This document shows, piece by piece, positions 1 through 9,851 of a stretch of DNA of 64,000 nucleotides (positions within the stretch are counted from its first letter, which is position 1; every line of letters begins with the position of its first letter). Under the pieces are notes generated by a model that had not been told where the DNA came from, ran no database searches, and saw only the letters and a list, made by a program, of their open reading frames with translations. The stretch lies in the NCBI RefSeq assembly GCF_000576635.1, contig NZ_AVFL01000026.1, positions 1 to 64,000 on the forward strand. Reading direction: 5' to 3'. The DNA comes from Skermanella stibiiresistens SB22. GTDB lineage: Bacteria; Pseudomonadota; Alphaproteobacteria; Azospirillales; Azospirillaceae. Both the position numbers and the translations under genes were made by a program.

Positions 1-63
1 GGCTTCGGATCAAGGACGCGACACGACGACAAACACCGTCACAAGTTCTCACAGTCGAAACCC

Positions 64-97
64 GTCGGGGCCGTCCAGTTTTCTGGACGGCCCCGAC
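64..97 (-). terminator. Perfect 15-bp hairpin after the phasin gene
   Basis: Two perfectly complementary 15-base arms (64-78 and 83-97) flank a TTTT loop, about 45 bases past the phasin stop codon. No long T-run follows on either strand, so this may be a terminator-like or mRNA 3'-end stabilising hairpin rather than a textbook intrinsic terminator. It could equally serve a plus-strand gene that lies left of the window. Confidence 0.5.
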
Positions 98-140
98 GCT
101 ATTTCCAGTTCAAGAACCGTGTCGGTACGCGTTGCTCGGT

Positions 141-719
141 CTAGTCCTCGATCTTCGACATCGCCGCACCAGCTTTCCTCAGGTTCTCGCCAGTCTCATC
201 CGTCAAGTTCAGTCCGGCGCCGATGCTGCAGGTCAACGCGCTGATCTGCTTGACCGTGTCACCCGCGACCTTCGTCGATACCTCGGAAATCCGCAAGTTG
301 CCGTGGTGCAGGGTTTCGATCCCGTTTCTCAGGATGCCGCTCTGGCAGGACAGTAGGGAATCGACCGACCGGCACCGCATGAGCTCCTCGAAAGCGCTCA
401 TGTTCTTCTGAGCCGTCGCGCGCGATGTGAGGAGCCACTCCTGAAAAATCGTTTGCCACCCCTCCGTGAGGATGGATCCGCATTTCATCATGACATCCAT
501 GTTGCGGGCGACCTGTTTTGTCGCTTGCTCCGAAGCCCGGAGCGAAAATTCAAGCATGCCGCCGAACTGGGCCGATGATTGTTCGACGATCCCAGCCGCC
601 AAACCCGCTGCCGCAGCATCAGCTTTTTTCAAGGAATCGAGGGTCTCCTTGGATGCCTCGATCATTCTCCGCTGCTCGGCTTCCGTGATGTTCACAGCGC
701 CCTCACTGTTCACAGCCAT
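141..719 (-). CDS. Phasin family protein
   Basis: A roughly 192-residue, mostly helical, alanine/serine-rich protein with no signal peptide or membrane segment. The centre (about 50-130) has the phasin_2 pattern: amphipathic helix with QFGGMLEFSLRASEQATKQV followed by a W-x5-EW segment. Phasins coat polyhydroxyalkanoate granules and control their number and size. An in-frame GTG lies at 734, but the ATG at 719 has AGGAG 7 bases upstream and is the better start. It is transcribed alone from an AT-rich upstream region. The family call is confident; the granule role is inferred, since no phaC or phaR is in the window. An mmgR-type RNA, whose Sinorhizobium relative limits phasin levels, is encoded at 45.3 kb. 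Confidence 0.85.
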   Translation of the reverse strand: MAVNSEGAVNITEAEQRRMIEASKETLDSLKKADAAAAGLAAGIVEQSSAQFGGMLEFSLRASEQATKQVARNMDVMMKCGSILTEGWQTIFQEWLLTSRATAQKNMSAFEELMRCRSVDSLLSCQSGILRNGIETLHHGNLRISEVSTKVAGDTVKQISALTCSIGAGLNLTDETGENLRKAGAAMSKIED

Positions 720-1121
720 CTCCTCGCTCCTCACTGAATTGTTTAATGAATGATTTTTGGTTCAGCCGTCTCGGCACGCCCGCTTCCGACCTCCGACTGG
801 TTGACGATCACAAGGTAACATGTCCAAAGGAAAGCGGCGGAAGGATTGAACCAGTGACCGTGTGACAAATCAGGTTCAAATGTTAATATATAAATTTGTA
901 TCAACCCGCGGATTTGATGTTGAAAACTCAAAATGGCGAGATTTCAACCATATTACTCACGTAATGTCGGGCTTCCAACCAGTCAAATGAGAGGATTAAT
1001 TACCAATATTTGATTCGATCGATCGCGAGTGCTTTTCCGATCCCACCACCTGAATCACCTGGTTGGCGTCGCCCGTCCGAGCGGGTAGTTTGAGAGGGTC
1101 ACTCCGCCAAAGGTCCACACC
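720..1121. other. Divergent intergenic region, AT-rich
   Basis: About 400 bases between the phasin and HD-hydrolase genes, both transcribed away from it. Bases about 865-1020 are strikingly AT-rich compared with the rest of the window and probably hold both promoters. I cannot assign individual -35/-10 hexamers with confidence, and I see no credible coding frame or structured RNA. Confidence 0.5.
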
Positions 1122-1706
1122 ATGTCGACGCGCCGCCCGAGACGTTCCTCCGATCCTGATCAACTGGATCTGCTCGACATTCCCGAGGCGACGGCGGTCA
1201 TGCTGACATATTCCGGCCGGACGCTGGACCTGGAACTCCCGGATTTCAGCCGCTTCGAGATCGAGGACATCGCCCGGCCCCTGGCGTATCAGTGCCGTTT
1301 CGTCGGCAACACCCGCGCGTTCTACAGCGTGGCCCAGCATTGCGTCCTGGCGAGCGAACTGGCGTCCGAAGGTTTTGCCTATGAGGCCCTAATGCACGAC
1401 AGCGAGGAGGCGTTCACGGGGGATTGGCCCACTCCGTGGAAGGTCAGGATCGGCCGCGATGTCATCAAGGCCGCCATCGAACCGCTCAAGGTGGCGCTCG
1501 CGGCGCGTTTTGGCTTCAGCCATCCCCAGCATGACGCTGTCAAACTTGCCGACCAGCGGAGCCTCGCCACCGAGCTGCGGGACCTCTGCGCTCCCCATCG
1601 GGTCAACTGGCGCGACCTGCCGGCCCCGGCGCCGGAACCGATCGTTCCACTCGGACCGGATGACGCCATGGCCGCCTTCATCCAGCGATATCACGACCTG
1701 CGCTAA
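1122..1706 (+). CDS. HD-superfamily phosphohydrolase (YfbR-like)
   Basis: 194 residues. Metal-binding pattern of the HD fold: His73 in SVAQHC, His92-Asp93 in LMHDSEEAF, and Asp101 in GDWPTPWK. The H...HD...D order with PxPxK after the last Asp resembles YfbR-type 5'-nucleotidases and many chromosomal or phage 'phosphohydrolases', which hydrolyse nucleoside monophosphates. The substrate here is not shown. AAAGG sits 8 bases before the ATG. The gene stands alone on the plus strand after an AT-rich region. Confidence 0.75.
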   Translation: MSTRRPRRSSDPDQLDLLDIPEATAVMLTYSGRTLDLELPDFSRFEIEDIARPLAYQCRFVGNTRAFYSVAQHCVLASELASEGFAYEALMHDSEEAFTGDWPTPWKVRIGRDVIKAAIEPLKVALAARFGFSHPQHDAVKLADQRSLATELRDLCAPHRVNWRDLPAPAPEPIVPLGPDDAMAAFIQRYHDLR

Positions 1707-1813
1707 TCCCAGCATCATAAAACTTGAAGCTTTGGAGACGGAGGAAACAAATCCGGCCCCGTTCCGTTCTTGCCGTTGGTCCGAGCATTGTTGATGACAC
1801 GAGGAACAAAGGC

Positions 1814-2182
1814 ATGCAGGTGGTGCGGGTTGTGGAACATACCCAGGGACTTGAGAGCCATGGATTGGACCGCTTCAGCGCGGCATACGAGGAAAGGTTG
1901 GAGGAGGTCCTGAAAGGGCTGTTCTCCGCCTGCCCCGACTGTTCGAGCGATGCGTGGGAGGAACTGGCCGACGATTTCGACAGGCGGATCGGGCGGTCCG
2001 GAGTTGTCGAGTTTTGCCTGGAACGCGGCTACGATGTCCGGCGCCATGGCGACGCCAAACCAGCCGACGCCAGCAAGACTGGTAACGCCAAATCCGGTAA
2101 TGCCAAGGATGACTTGGTCGGGTGCTGGCGCGACATTGGCATCATGGTGCTCGCCAGGGATCGTGGATTGATCAACGGCTGA
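1814..2182 (+). CDS. Orphan hypothetical protein
   Basis: 122 residues, not recognised. The frame is open from a TTG at 1724, but the ATG at 1814 has GAGG 9 bases upstream and starts the more protein-like part. The first 85 residues are acidic and helical, with two cysteines (CPDC); a tail carries a short tandem repeat, GNAKSGNAK. No signal peptide or membrane segment. It precedes mtnA by 36 bases and may be cotranscribed. A longer frame on the opposite strand (1715-2353) is also open, so coding status is not certain. Confidence 0.45.
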   Translation: MQVVRVVEHTQGLESHGLDRFSAAYEERLEEVLKGLFSACPDCSSDAWEELADDFDRRIGRSGVVEFCLERGYDVRRHGDAKPADASKTGNAKSGNAKDDLVGCWRDIGIMVLARDRGLING

Positions 2183-2218
2183 TGGCGCGCCAACCAACGG
2201 GGGAGGGGACGGACCGGC

Positions 2219-3307
2219 ATGAAAATCGACGGCAAACCGTATCGGACGATCTGGCTGGCCAATGATGGCTGGTCGGTGGAAATCATCGACCAGACACTCC
2301 TCCCCCATGATTTCGCCATCGCCCGCTTGCGGACGGTGGAGGAGGCGGCCCACGCGATCAGGGCCATGCTGGTGCGGGGCGCGCCCCTGATCGGCGCGGC
2401 CGCCGCCTATGGCATGGCGCTGGCGGTTCGCCAGGAGCAGGATGATCAGGCGCTATCGCGCGCCCATGATCTCCTGCTCGCCACCCGCCCGACCGCCATC
2501 AACCTGCGTTGGGCCTTGGAGCGGATGCGCCGGCGCCTGATCGAGCTGCCGCCGTCCGAGCGGGCGGCCGCGGCCTATGCCGAGGCCGCCGCACTGTGCG
2601 ACGAGGATGTCGCGATCAACGAAGCGATCGGCGAGCATGGCGCCGGCTTGATCCGGCGTGCCGCCACCAATCGCGGTGGCGGGACGGTCAACATCCTGAC
2701 CCACTGCAACGCCGGTTGGCTCGCGACGGTCGATTGGGGAACGGCCCTGTCGCCCATCTACAAGGCGTTCGAGGAGGGCGTCGATCTCCATGTCTGGGTC
2801 GACGAGACACGGCCGCGCAACCAGGGCGCCAGCCTGACCGCCTGGGAACTGAACCATCATGGCGTGCCGCACACCATCATCGCCGACAATGTCGGTGGGC
2901 ATCTTATGCAGCATGGCATGGTCGATCTCTGCATCACCGGCACCGACAGGACGACCGCGACCGGTGATGTCTGCAACAAGATCGGCACCTACCTCAAGGC
3001 CTTGGCGGCACACGACAATGGCGTGCCGTTCTACGTCGCGTTGCCATCGCCGACCATCGATTGGACCCTTGAGGATGGGGTGGGGGAGATCCCGATCGAG
3101 CAACGCGACGGCGCCGAGGTCTCCGCCCTGACCGGCCGCACGGCCGACGGACGGATTGAAACCGTGACCGTGATCCCGAAGGGTAGCCCGGTCGCCAATT
3201 ACGCCTTCGACGTGACGCCAGCCCGGCTGATCACGGGCCTGATCACCGAACGCGGCGTTTGTGCCGCCTCCCGCGAGGGCTTGCGCACGCTGTTTTCCGA
3301 CCGATGA
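2219..3307 (+). CDS. mtnA: S-methyl-5-thioribose-1-phosphate isomerase
   Basis: 362 residues, full length for MtnA of the eIF2B-like fold. It converts methylthioribose 1-phosphate to methylthioribulose 1-phosphate in methionine salvage. Hallmarks: [13 protein letters not shown] near residue 53, catalytic Cys163 in [23 protein letters not shown], and catalytic Asp243 in [25 protein letters not shown] lies about 10 bases before the ATG. No other methionine-salvage gene (mtnP, mtnK, mtnB) is nearby, so the pathway must be completed elsewhere. Related aIF2B paralogues exist, but the intact Cys and Asp favour MtnA. Confidence 0.93.
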   Translation: MKIDGKPYRTIWLANDGWSVEIIDQTLLPHDFAIARLRTVEEAAHAIRAMLVRGAPLIGAAAAYGMALAVRQEQDDQALSRAHDLLLATRPTAINLRWALERMRRRLIELPPSERAAAAYAEAAALCDEDVAINEAIGEHGAGLIRRAATNRGGGTVNILTHCNAGWLATVDWGTALSPIYKAFEEGVDLHVWVDETRPRNQGASLTAWELNHHGVPHTIIADNVGGHLMQHGMVDLCITGTDRTTATGDVCNKIGTYLKALAAHDNGVPFYVALPSPTIDWTLEDGVGEIPIEQRDGAEVSALTGRTADGRIETVTVIPKGSPVANYAFDVTPARLITGLITERGVCAASREGLRTLFSDR

Positions 3308-3336
3308 GGACCTGAACCGGGAAGCCGGACGGAGCT

Positions 3337-3834
3337 TCAGTTGCGGGTGATCGGTCCAAGGTGCTTGGCGGCGGTGTTCAGCGTCGTCTTCACCGTCATC
3401 GGCGAATAGGGCTTGTCCATGAAGCCCAGCGGCTGGGCCCCTTCGGCCCGCTCCCGCGTCACCGGGTCGTTGTTGGCGGTCATGAAGATCGAGCCGATGC
3501 CGAAGCGCGCCCGGATCTCGCTGGCGGCGGTGATGCCGTCCATTTCGCCGGCCAGCCGGATGTCCATCAGGATGACGTCGGGCAAGACCTCTCCGGCCAA
3601 GCGGATCGCGTCCTCCGCCGTCGCGGTCATCGCGCAGACCACATGGCCCAGCCGGCCTACCAGCCGCTTCAACGCCAGGGCGGATATCGCCTCATCCTCC
3701 ACCACGAGAAGGTTGAGTTTCCGCCGCACGGCCGCGCCCTCGCCGCCGTCATCGTCCCGCCCGGTCACGGAAGGAGGAGCGTCGCCGCCTTGGCCGCTCA
3801 ATCCGCTGACCAGATAGTGGGTCGTTGACCGCAT
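3337..3834 (-). CDS. Single-domain response regulator, phytochrome partner
   Basis: About 165 residues: a 38-residue polar leader and one receiver domain. Acidic pair in VVEDEA, phospho-acceptor Asp91 in ILMDIRLAGEMDG, and the conserved Lys in MDKPYSP. There is no output domain, as is usual for receivers paired with HWE/HisKA_2 kinases. It follows the bacteriophytochrome gene by about 50 bases on the same strand. The frame begins GTG-ATG; the ATG at 3834 is better spaced from GGGGG. Inference: it relays phosphate from the adjacent photoreceptor kinase to a shared regulator. Confidence 0.88.
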   Translation of the reverse strand: MRSTTHYLVSGLSGQGGDAPPSVTGRDDDGGEGAAVRRKLNLLVVEDEAISALALKRLVGRLGHVVCAMTATAEDAIRLAGEVLPDVILMDIRLAGEMDGITAASEIRARFGIGSIFMTANNDPVTRERAEGAQPLGFMDKPYSPMTVKTTLNTAAKHLGPITRN

Positions 3835-3888
3835 CACTCAAACCCCCGCGTAAAGCGTGTGGTTGTCAGAAAGGATTTCTTTACCATG

Positions 3889-6201
3889 TCAGGCCGGTGG
3901 CAGGGAAACGGCAAATCGAGCGCCGCCCCGTGTTCCGTTCTTCACCGGTCCATTCGCACCATACGCGAAATTCGCCGACAATTGAAGGCATAGGGAAGTG
4001 ACAATGGTCATCCCCAAGCCGCCATTCAAGGGCTGGAACCCAGCGGGCAGCCCAACGCCGTCGTCGGCGACGACCAGCAGGTATCCACCATTCTCCTGAC
4101 GGGTGAACGAGACCTGGATGGTGCCCTCGGCACCCGGCGGGTAGGCGTATTTGAAGGCGTTGGTCACCAGTTCATTGACGATCAAGGCCAGCGGGATCGC
4201 CCGATCGGTCGACAACTCGGCCGGATCGGCGGTGACCTCGATCGTGTACTCCTCGCCTTCCGACAGCATGAACTCCGACAGGTCGTCGCACAGCCCGTGC
4301 AGATACTGGTCGAACTCGACGCTTTGCAGCTTGTCCGTCTGATATAGGCGCTGATGAAGCTGCGCCACCGTCGACACCCTGTTGTGGGCGTCGGCGAACT
4401 GGCGCCGGGTCTCCGGATCATCGATGCCGTCCCCCTGGAGCGACAGCAGGCTGGCGATCATGTGCAGGCTGTTCTTGACGCGGTGGTTGACCTCCCGCAT
4501 CAGCATGTCCTTCTGGACCAGCAGCACGTCCTTTTCGACCGCCAGTGCCTCGATCTCGCGCAGCTTGCCATTCAGCTCGGCCAACTTCCGCTGATGGCGG
4601 ACGATAACCTCGTCGATCGCGTGCGCCAGGCTATGGGCGATCTCCAGGGTCCAGGACGGCCACGGCCGCGAATAGCCGCGCATCCGCTCGGTCCAGCGTT
4701 CGAACGAGCGGCGCGGCAGGATGCGGGTGCCACCCGCCTCGATGCTGACCGGCTTGTTCGGGTCGCCGCCCCAGGAGATGGTCCGCGTCACCTCCGGCCG
4801 GAACCAGATCAGCGCGTCCCGGTGATCCGGGCCGAAGAACACCGCCAGCGCGCCGCTGGCCAAGCCGGAGTGCCCGGCGAATCCCAGCGAGACTCCGGCG
4901 AGGTGATCGGTCGCCACGGGGTGACCGCCATCGACCTTCTGGCGCAGGGCCGCCACCATCTCCATGACATCCCCCGCCGACGGGGTTTCGCCGACGAGGT
5001 GGACGGAGCCGCCGCGGATCACGGCGGCGCCCCCCGCGTCGAACAGGCCGGCCAGGGTCACCGGACCCCGCGTCAAGGCCCCGACGAAATCATCGGCCCC
5101 GGCCATCTGCTCCAGCAATCGGGCGTGGATGTCGACATGTTCCTGCCGTTCGTCCCAGTCCGCCGTGGTTTCCACCTCGGTCAGGCGCATGGCGAAGGCG
5201 TCCACCATCAGCGTGACCGCCGTCCGGACACCGGGCGGCACCAGCAAGGGTTCACGGTGATGGCCGATCACCAGTCCCCAAAGCCGGCCATGCTTCATCA
5301 CCGACACCGACATGGAGCCGTTGACGTTGAGATTCCGGTGGTATTCCAGATGGACCGGGGAGAGCGCCCGCAGCCGGGCGAAGGTCAGGTCGAGCGGCGG
5401 CGCCTCGCCGCGCGAACCGAAAGCCATCGCCACCAACGGCACCCGCTCCGCGTCGCGGTCCGGGACGAAACGGCTGTGGTTGCGGGCGTAAAGCTCGCGC
5501 GCTTGGCGGGGAATGTCGGACTGGGGGAAATGGAGCCCCAGCAAGGCCGGCTCCAGGTCGGCCAGCTTGTCCTCGGCGATCGCCTCGCCATTCCATTCCG
5601 GATCGAAGCGGTAGATCAGCACCCGCTCGTACCCCGTCAGGTGCCGGATCGCCTCGACCGTCAGCCGGCCCAGTTCCGCCAGGGAATCGGCGTCACGCAG
5701 CCGCACCATGGTTCGCGGCAGCATGGCGGGCAGGCTTTCCGGCGCGTCGGCGGGCTCGGCCTCGACGATGATCAAACCGCCGTGGCGATGGACAGCGTAA
5801 TCCAGGCATGAGCCGTTTCCCGGTGCCTCGCCGATGGCGCGGAGCGGGTTGGCGCCGTCCAGATCGTCGGCCTTGGCCGCCTCGCGGATCCGCTCGACCA
5901 AGGCGTCGCCCACCAGCTGGCCGAGCGTCCGGCCTCGCAGGTCCCCAAGCGGGATCCCAAGCAGGCCCGGCGCATTGCCGCTGTGGATCACGACCGACAG
6001 GGACTCCGGATCGAGTGCCAGCAGAGCTCCATGGGGCTGGGTGGCACCAGGGATATGGATTGGTTCCAACTCGCACGGTGTCAGATCGGCGCCTTGGGAG
6101 GATGCCAGCCGCTCCACCAGGGTACGTGCCTGGTCCCGGTTGATCTCGGGGGACGGCTGGCTGGTGGAACCGGAGGCTTCAGTGCGGTGGGGAGAGTACA
6201 T
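3889..6201 (-). CDS. bphP: Bacteriophytochrome with HWE/HisKA_2 kinase
   Basis: 770 residues. PAS_2 (about 45-150) is preceded by the bilin-attachment Cys43 in LTPCELEPIHIPG. The GAF domain contains SDIPRQARELY (the PxSDIP chromophore-pocket motif); the PHY domain has the tongue PRRSFERW after SWGGDPNKPV. The C-terminus is a HisKA_2-type kinase with MREVNHRVKNSL (His near 570), then HATPase with NELVTNAFKYAY and DDGVGL. BphPs bind biliverdin and interconvert red and far-red states. Neighbours: a receiver-only regulator downstream; no heme oxygenase here, so biliverdin probably comes from the bphO at 52.7 kb. Cytoplasmic; no membrane segment. Confidence 0.95.
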   Translation of the reverse strand: MYSPHRTEASGSTSQPSPEINRDQARTLVERLASSQGADLTPCELEPIHIPGATQPHGALLALDPESLSVVIHSGNAPGLLGIPLGDLRGRTLGQLVGDALVERIREAAKADDLDGANPLRAIGEAPGNGSCLDYAVHRHGGLIIVEAEPADAPESLPAMLPRTMVRLRDADSLAELGRLTVEAIRHLTGYERVLIYRFDPEWNGEAIAEDKLADLEPALLGLHFPQSDIPRQARELYARNHSRFVPDRDAERVPLVAMAFGSRGEAPPLDLTFARLRALSPVHLEYHRNLNVNGSMSVSVMKHGRLWGLVIGHHREPLLVPPGVRTAVTLMVDAFAMRLTEVETTADWDERQEHVDIHARLLEQMAGADDFVGALTRGPVTLAGLFDAGGAAVIRGGSVHLVGETPSAGDVMEMVAALRQKVDGGHPVATDHLAGVSLGFAGHSGLASGALAVFFGPDHRDALIWFRPEVTRTISWGGDPNKPVSIEAGGTRILPRRSFERWTERMRGYSRPWPSWTLEIAHSLAHAIDEVIVRHQRKLAELNGKLREIEALAVEKDVLLVQKDMLMREVNHRVKNSLHMIASLLSLQGDGIDDPETRRQFADAHNRVSTVAQLHQRLYQTDKLQSVEFDQYLHGLCDDLSEFMLSEGEEYTIEVTADPAELSTDRAIPLALIVNELVTNAFKYAYPPGAEGTIQVSFTRQENGGYLLVVADDGVGLPAGFQPLNGGLGMTIVTSLCLQLSANFAYGANGPVKNGTRGGARFAVSLPPA

Positions 6202-6287
6202 GCTCGACCGGACAGGGTTGGACGCGATTTACATTAACACGCCCACTAGTACGATGTTCAAGTCCCCCTCACAGTCGAACCAAAGTC

Positions 6288-7526
6288 CTATGACTCGTAT
6301 TTGCGTAAATCCTCGATCACCTTGCCATCATTGGTCAGACTGCCCGGCGGCACGATCTCGACTTGGCCCTTGAGCTTGGTGACCGCGACGAGACTGGCCG
6401 CCAGCGCCTCCGACAGACCCGCGGCTGGTTCGCTCTCCACCCTCAGCGTCATGCGGTCGGCGCCATCGGCACGGTCGACCACCAGACGGCCGCGCGCGCA
6501 TTCCGGATGCCGCTTCAGCACCTCGGCGATTTGGCCGGCATGCACGAACATGCCCTTGACCTTGGTCGTCTGGTCGGCCCGGCCCAGCCAACCCCGGATG
6601 CGCCGATTGGTCCGTCCGCAGGGGCTGGTGCCGGGCATGAAGGCCGACAGATCGCCGGTGGCGAACCGCACCAGCGGATAATCGCGGTTGAGGATGGTGA
6701 CGACGATCTCCCCGACTTCCCCCTCCGCGACCGGGTCGCCGGTGCCGGGACGGACGATCTCGACAATCACATGTTCGTCCAGGATCAACCCCTCGCGGGC
6801 GGCGCTCTCATAAGCGACGAGACCCAGGTCGGCGGTGCCATAGCTCTGGAACACCTCCAGCCCACGGTCGCGGTAGAAGCTCTTGACGTCCGGCATGAAG
6901 GCGCCGCCGGTGACGTGGCCGAACCTCAGGAACGACAGGTCGACGCCCTGCTCGTCGGCCTTTTCCAGGATCACCTTCAGGTAATCGGGTGTTCCGGCGT
7001 AGCCCGCCGGTCGGACGCCAGCCATGGCCTGGACCTGCAATTCGGTGTTGCCGGTGCCAGCGGGAAACACGGCGCAGCCCAGCGCCTGGGCCCCACTCTC
7101 GAACATCGAGCCCGCTGGGGTGAAGTGGTACGAGAAGCAGTTGTGCAGCACGTCGCCGGCGCGGAAGCCGGTCGCGAACAGCGCCCGCGCGAACCGCCAG
7201 TAGTCGCCCCTTCGGGCTTCCGGATCGAAGATCGGCCCCGGCGACGCGAAGATCCGCGCCAGTTCCCCCGGCGCCACCGCGCTGAACCCGCCGAACGGCG
7301 GATGCCGTCCCTGCAACTCGGTCAGATCCGCCTTGCGGGTGACCGGAAGGGCGGCCAGGGCTTCCCAGGTGGTCACCGCCATGGCGTCGATGCCGCCCAG
7401 GATGCGACCATATGCTGGAGCCCGCCGCTGGGCCAGGTGGATCTGTTCCGGCAAGGCCGCCAGCAGCGACGCCTCCCGTTCGTCCATCGAACGGGTTTCC
7501 AGGCTGTCGTAAAACCTGTCTGCCAT
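6288..7526 (-). CDS. Phenylacetate-CoA-ligase-like AMP-binding enzyme
   Basis: About 412 residues, PaaK-type length (shorter than FadD-type ligases). Features: a domain with HNCFSYHFTPAG, the adenylate-site loop SYGTADLG (typical PaaK YGxTE/D region), RFATGDLS (hinge Asp) and a C-terminal part with LGRADQTTKVKGMFVHAGQI. It should adenylate a carboxylic acid and form the CoA thioester. It is the last gene of the liv-type operon, so it probably activates the imported acid; the acid is unknown. Two ATGs lie close together: the second (7526) has GAGGG 9 bases upstream and is preferred. Phenylacetate itself is not supported, as no paa genes are nearby. Confidence 0.82.
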   Translation of the reverse strand: MADRFYDSLETRSMDEREASLLAALPEQIHLAQRRAPAYGRILGGIDAMAVTTWEALAALPVTRKADLTELQGRHPPFGGFSAVAPGELARIFASPGPIFDPEARRGDYWRFARALFATGFRAGDVLHNCFSYHFTPAGSMFESGAQALGCAVFPAGTGNTELQVQAMAGVRPAGYAGTPDYLKVILEKADEQGVDLSFLRFGHVTGGAFMPDVKSFYRDRGLEVFQSYGTADLGLVAYESAAREGLILDEHVIVEIVRPGTGDPVAEGEVGEIVVTILNRDYPLVRFATGDLSAFMPGTSPCGRTNRRIRGWLGRADQTTKVKGMFVHAGQIAEVLKRHPECARGRLVVDRADGADRMTLRVESEPAAGLSEALAASLVAVTKLKGQVEIVPPGSLTNDGKVIEDLRKYES

Positions 7527-7569
7527 CGCATTCATCCCTCGTTGGCCGCATCATGTTCACACCGACCGA

Positions 7570-7597
7570 GCCAGCCGCCGCCCGGCTCCGGGCTGGC
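7570..7597 (-). other. Hairpin between livF and the paaK-like gene
   Basis: Arms of 7 bases (7570-7576 and 7591-7597, GCCAGCC/GGCTGGC) flank a GC-rich loop immediately after the livF stop codon. With no T-run it is more likely an mRNA-processing or attenuation element than a full terminator. Confidence 0.35.
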
Positions 7598-7600
7598 ACG

Positions 7601-8458
<858 letters not shown>

Positions 8459-8479
8459 GTCTTCCTTGGTGTCGGAACG

Positions 8480-8504
8480 GCCGGGGCGGCGGGACCGCCC
8501 CGGC
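8480..8504 (-). promoter_or_regulatory. Perfect GC hairpin between livK-like and livF
   Basis: A perfect 10-bp GC-only stem (8480-8489 and 8495-8504) with a 5-base loop occupies most of the 55-base gap after the substrate-binding-protein gene. No T-run follows. In binding-protein operons such stems commonly protect the upstream mRNA and lower expression of the distal genes; that role is inferred here. Confidence 0.5.
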
Positions 8505-8513
8505 GTCGGCCGC

Positions 8514-9809
8514 TTACCAGCCGAGCCATTCCTTCTTGCGTGGCAGGTCGATGCTGGTGACCTTCTCCAGCTTGATCGTCCCGGCCTTGACCAGATCGTC
8601 GACCGAGGCTTCGGTCGCCCCGCCGACCCTGGCGCGGTAGATCGCGACGGTGGTGGTGCCGCGATGGTCGTCCGGCGTCCAGGTCGAGGGAACACAGACG
8701 CCTTCCAGCCCGGCCGGCACCCAGTCCTTCTTCTGGTACATGCCCTGCTTGATCCTGGAGCCCGCGATGCCACCGTTCTTCGCCGCCCAGTCCATCGCCT
8801 CCTTCATGAAGAAGGCGGAGCAGATGCCGCTGATGTAGTGGACCGGGCGATAGGCCGTGCCGGTGGCGTCGGAGATCTTGGAAACCTCCTTCACCGTTTG
8901 CATGCCCGGCGCCTCGCCGCCCCAGACCACTCCCGTGCGGACCGGGAAGACCACGCCATCCGCCGCCTTGCCGGCCGCCTTCATGGCGTTCTCGTCCATG
9001 CCCCAGACATTGCCCATGAACTGGACCTTGGCGCCGACCGTGTCGCAGGCCCGCAGCACCGAGATGTTGGACCCCGCCGTATTGCCGAGATAGGCGTAGT
9101 TGGCGCCGCTGTCCTTCAGCGTCAGGCATTGCGCGGTGTAGTCGCCGGGCGTCAGCGCGAACTGGACGGCGGGCAGCACGTCGAAGCCCAGCTCCTTCGC
9201 CAGCTCCTCGCCGGCCTCCTTGGGCGCGTTGGGGTAGGGGTGGTTGGCGCCCATGTGGACGTATTTCGGCTTGCCCGAGGCGCCCTTGGTCTTCCAGTCC
9301 TCGGCCGCCCATTGCAGCATCGCCCGCAGCGAGTCGGAATACGACGGGCCGTAGAAGAAGTTGAACGGCGCCGCCTTGGTCGACTTCTCGCCCGACCCGT
9401 TGGGATCGGTCAGCTGGCCGGCGTAGGAGCCGGAGAAATAGGGGATCTCGTCCTTCGCGATGAAGGTGATCAGCGCCTCGGTGTCCGCCGTTCCCCAGCC
9501 CTGGATCGCCACCACCTTGTCGCGGCCCGACCACTTCTTGTACTGCGAGATCGCGCGCGGCACCTGATAGCCATAGTCGAAGGTCTCGACCGCCATCTGC
9601 GACCCGCCGGCGCCGCCGGTCTTGTTGATATAGGCCAGAGCGTCCGCCACACCCTGGCCGAACGGAACGCCGACATCCGACGTGGCGCCGCTATAATCGG
9701 CCAGATGTCCGACCGGCACCTTGGTTTGGGCCAAGGCCCCGCCGCCCATCGCCAGAACCGCCGCAGCGGCCAGCAGCGCGCCCTTCACACTTCTAGAATT
9801 CGGACCCAT
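8514..9809 (-). CDS. ABC transporter periplasmic substrate-binding protein (LivK-like)
   Basis: 431 residues. A Sec signal peptide (about 1-28, ending GGGALAQ) is followed by a type I periplasmic-binding fold (peripla_BP_6): KVPVGHLADYSGATSDVG at the start, then AIQGWGTADTEAL and YFSGSYAGQLTDP around the ligand cleft. It delivers its ligand to LivHM. It is longer than classical LivK (about 370), and the operon carries two acyl-CoA-forming ligases, so the ligand is probably an aromatic or aliphatic acid rather than leucine. This is inference; binding residues cannot be read out without a structure. Confidence 0.88.
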   Translation of the reverse strand: MGPNSRSVKGALLAAAAVLAMGGGALAQTKVPVGHLADYSGATSDVGVPFGQGVADALAYINKTGGAGGSQMAVETFDYGYQVPRAISQYKKWSGRDKVVAIQGWGTADTEALITFIAKDEIPYFSGSYAGQLTDPNGSGEKSTKAAPFNFFYGPSYSDSLRAMLQWAAEDWKTKGASGKPKYVHMGANHPYPNAPKEAGEELAKELGFDVLPAVQFALTPGDYTAQCLTLKDSGANYAYLGNTAGSNISVLRACDTVGAKVQFMGNVWGMDENAMKAAGKAADGVVFPVRTGVVWGGEAPGMQTVKEVSKISDATGTAYRPVHYISGICSAFFMKEAMDWAAKNGGIAGSRIKQGMYQKKDWVPAGLEGVCVPSTWTPDDHRGTTTVAIYRARVGGATEASVDDLVKAGTIKLEKVTSIDLPRKKEWLGW

Positions 9810-9851
9810 GGGGTTTGCCTCCTCATACTCTTCTTGTGATTGATTTTTCGT

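Noticed and set aside
1715-2353. 212-residue minus frame covering the orphan gene and the start of mtnA
   Set aside because: It overlaps the mtnA start, lacks a good ribosome site, and gives proline/aspartate-rich low-complexity sequence; the plus frame at 1814 has a better site. Not fully excluded.
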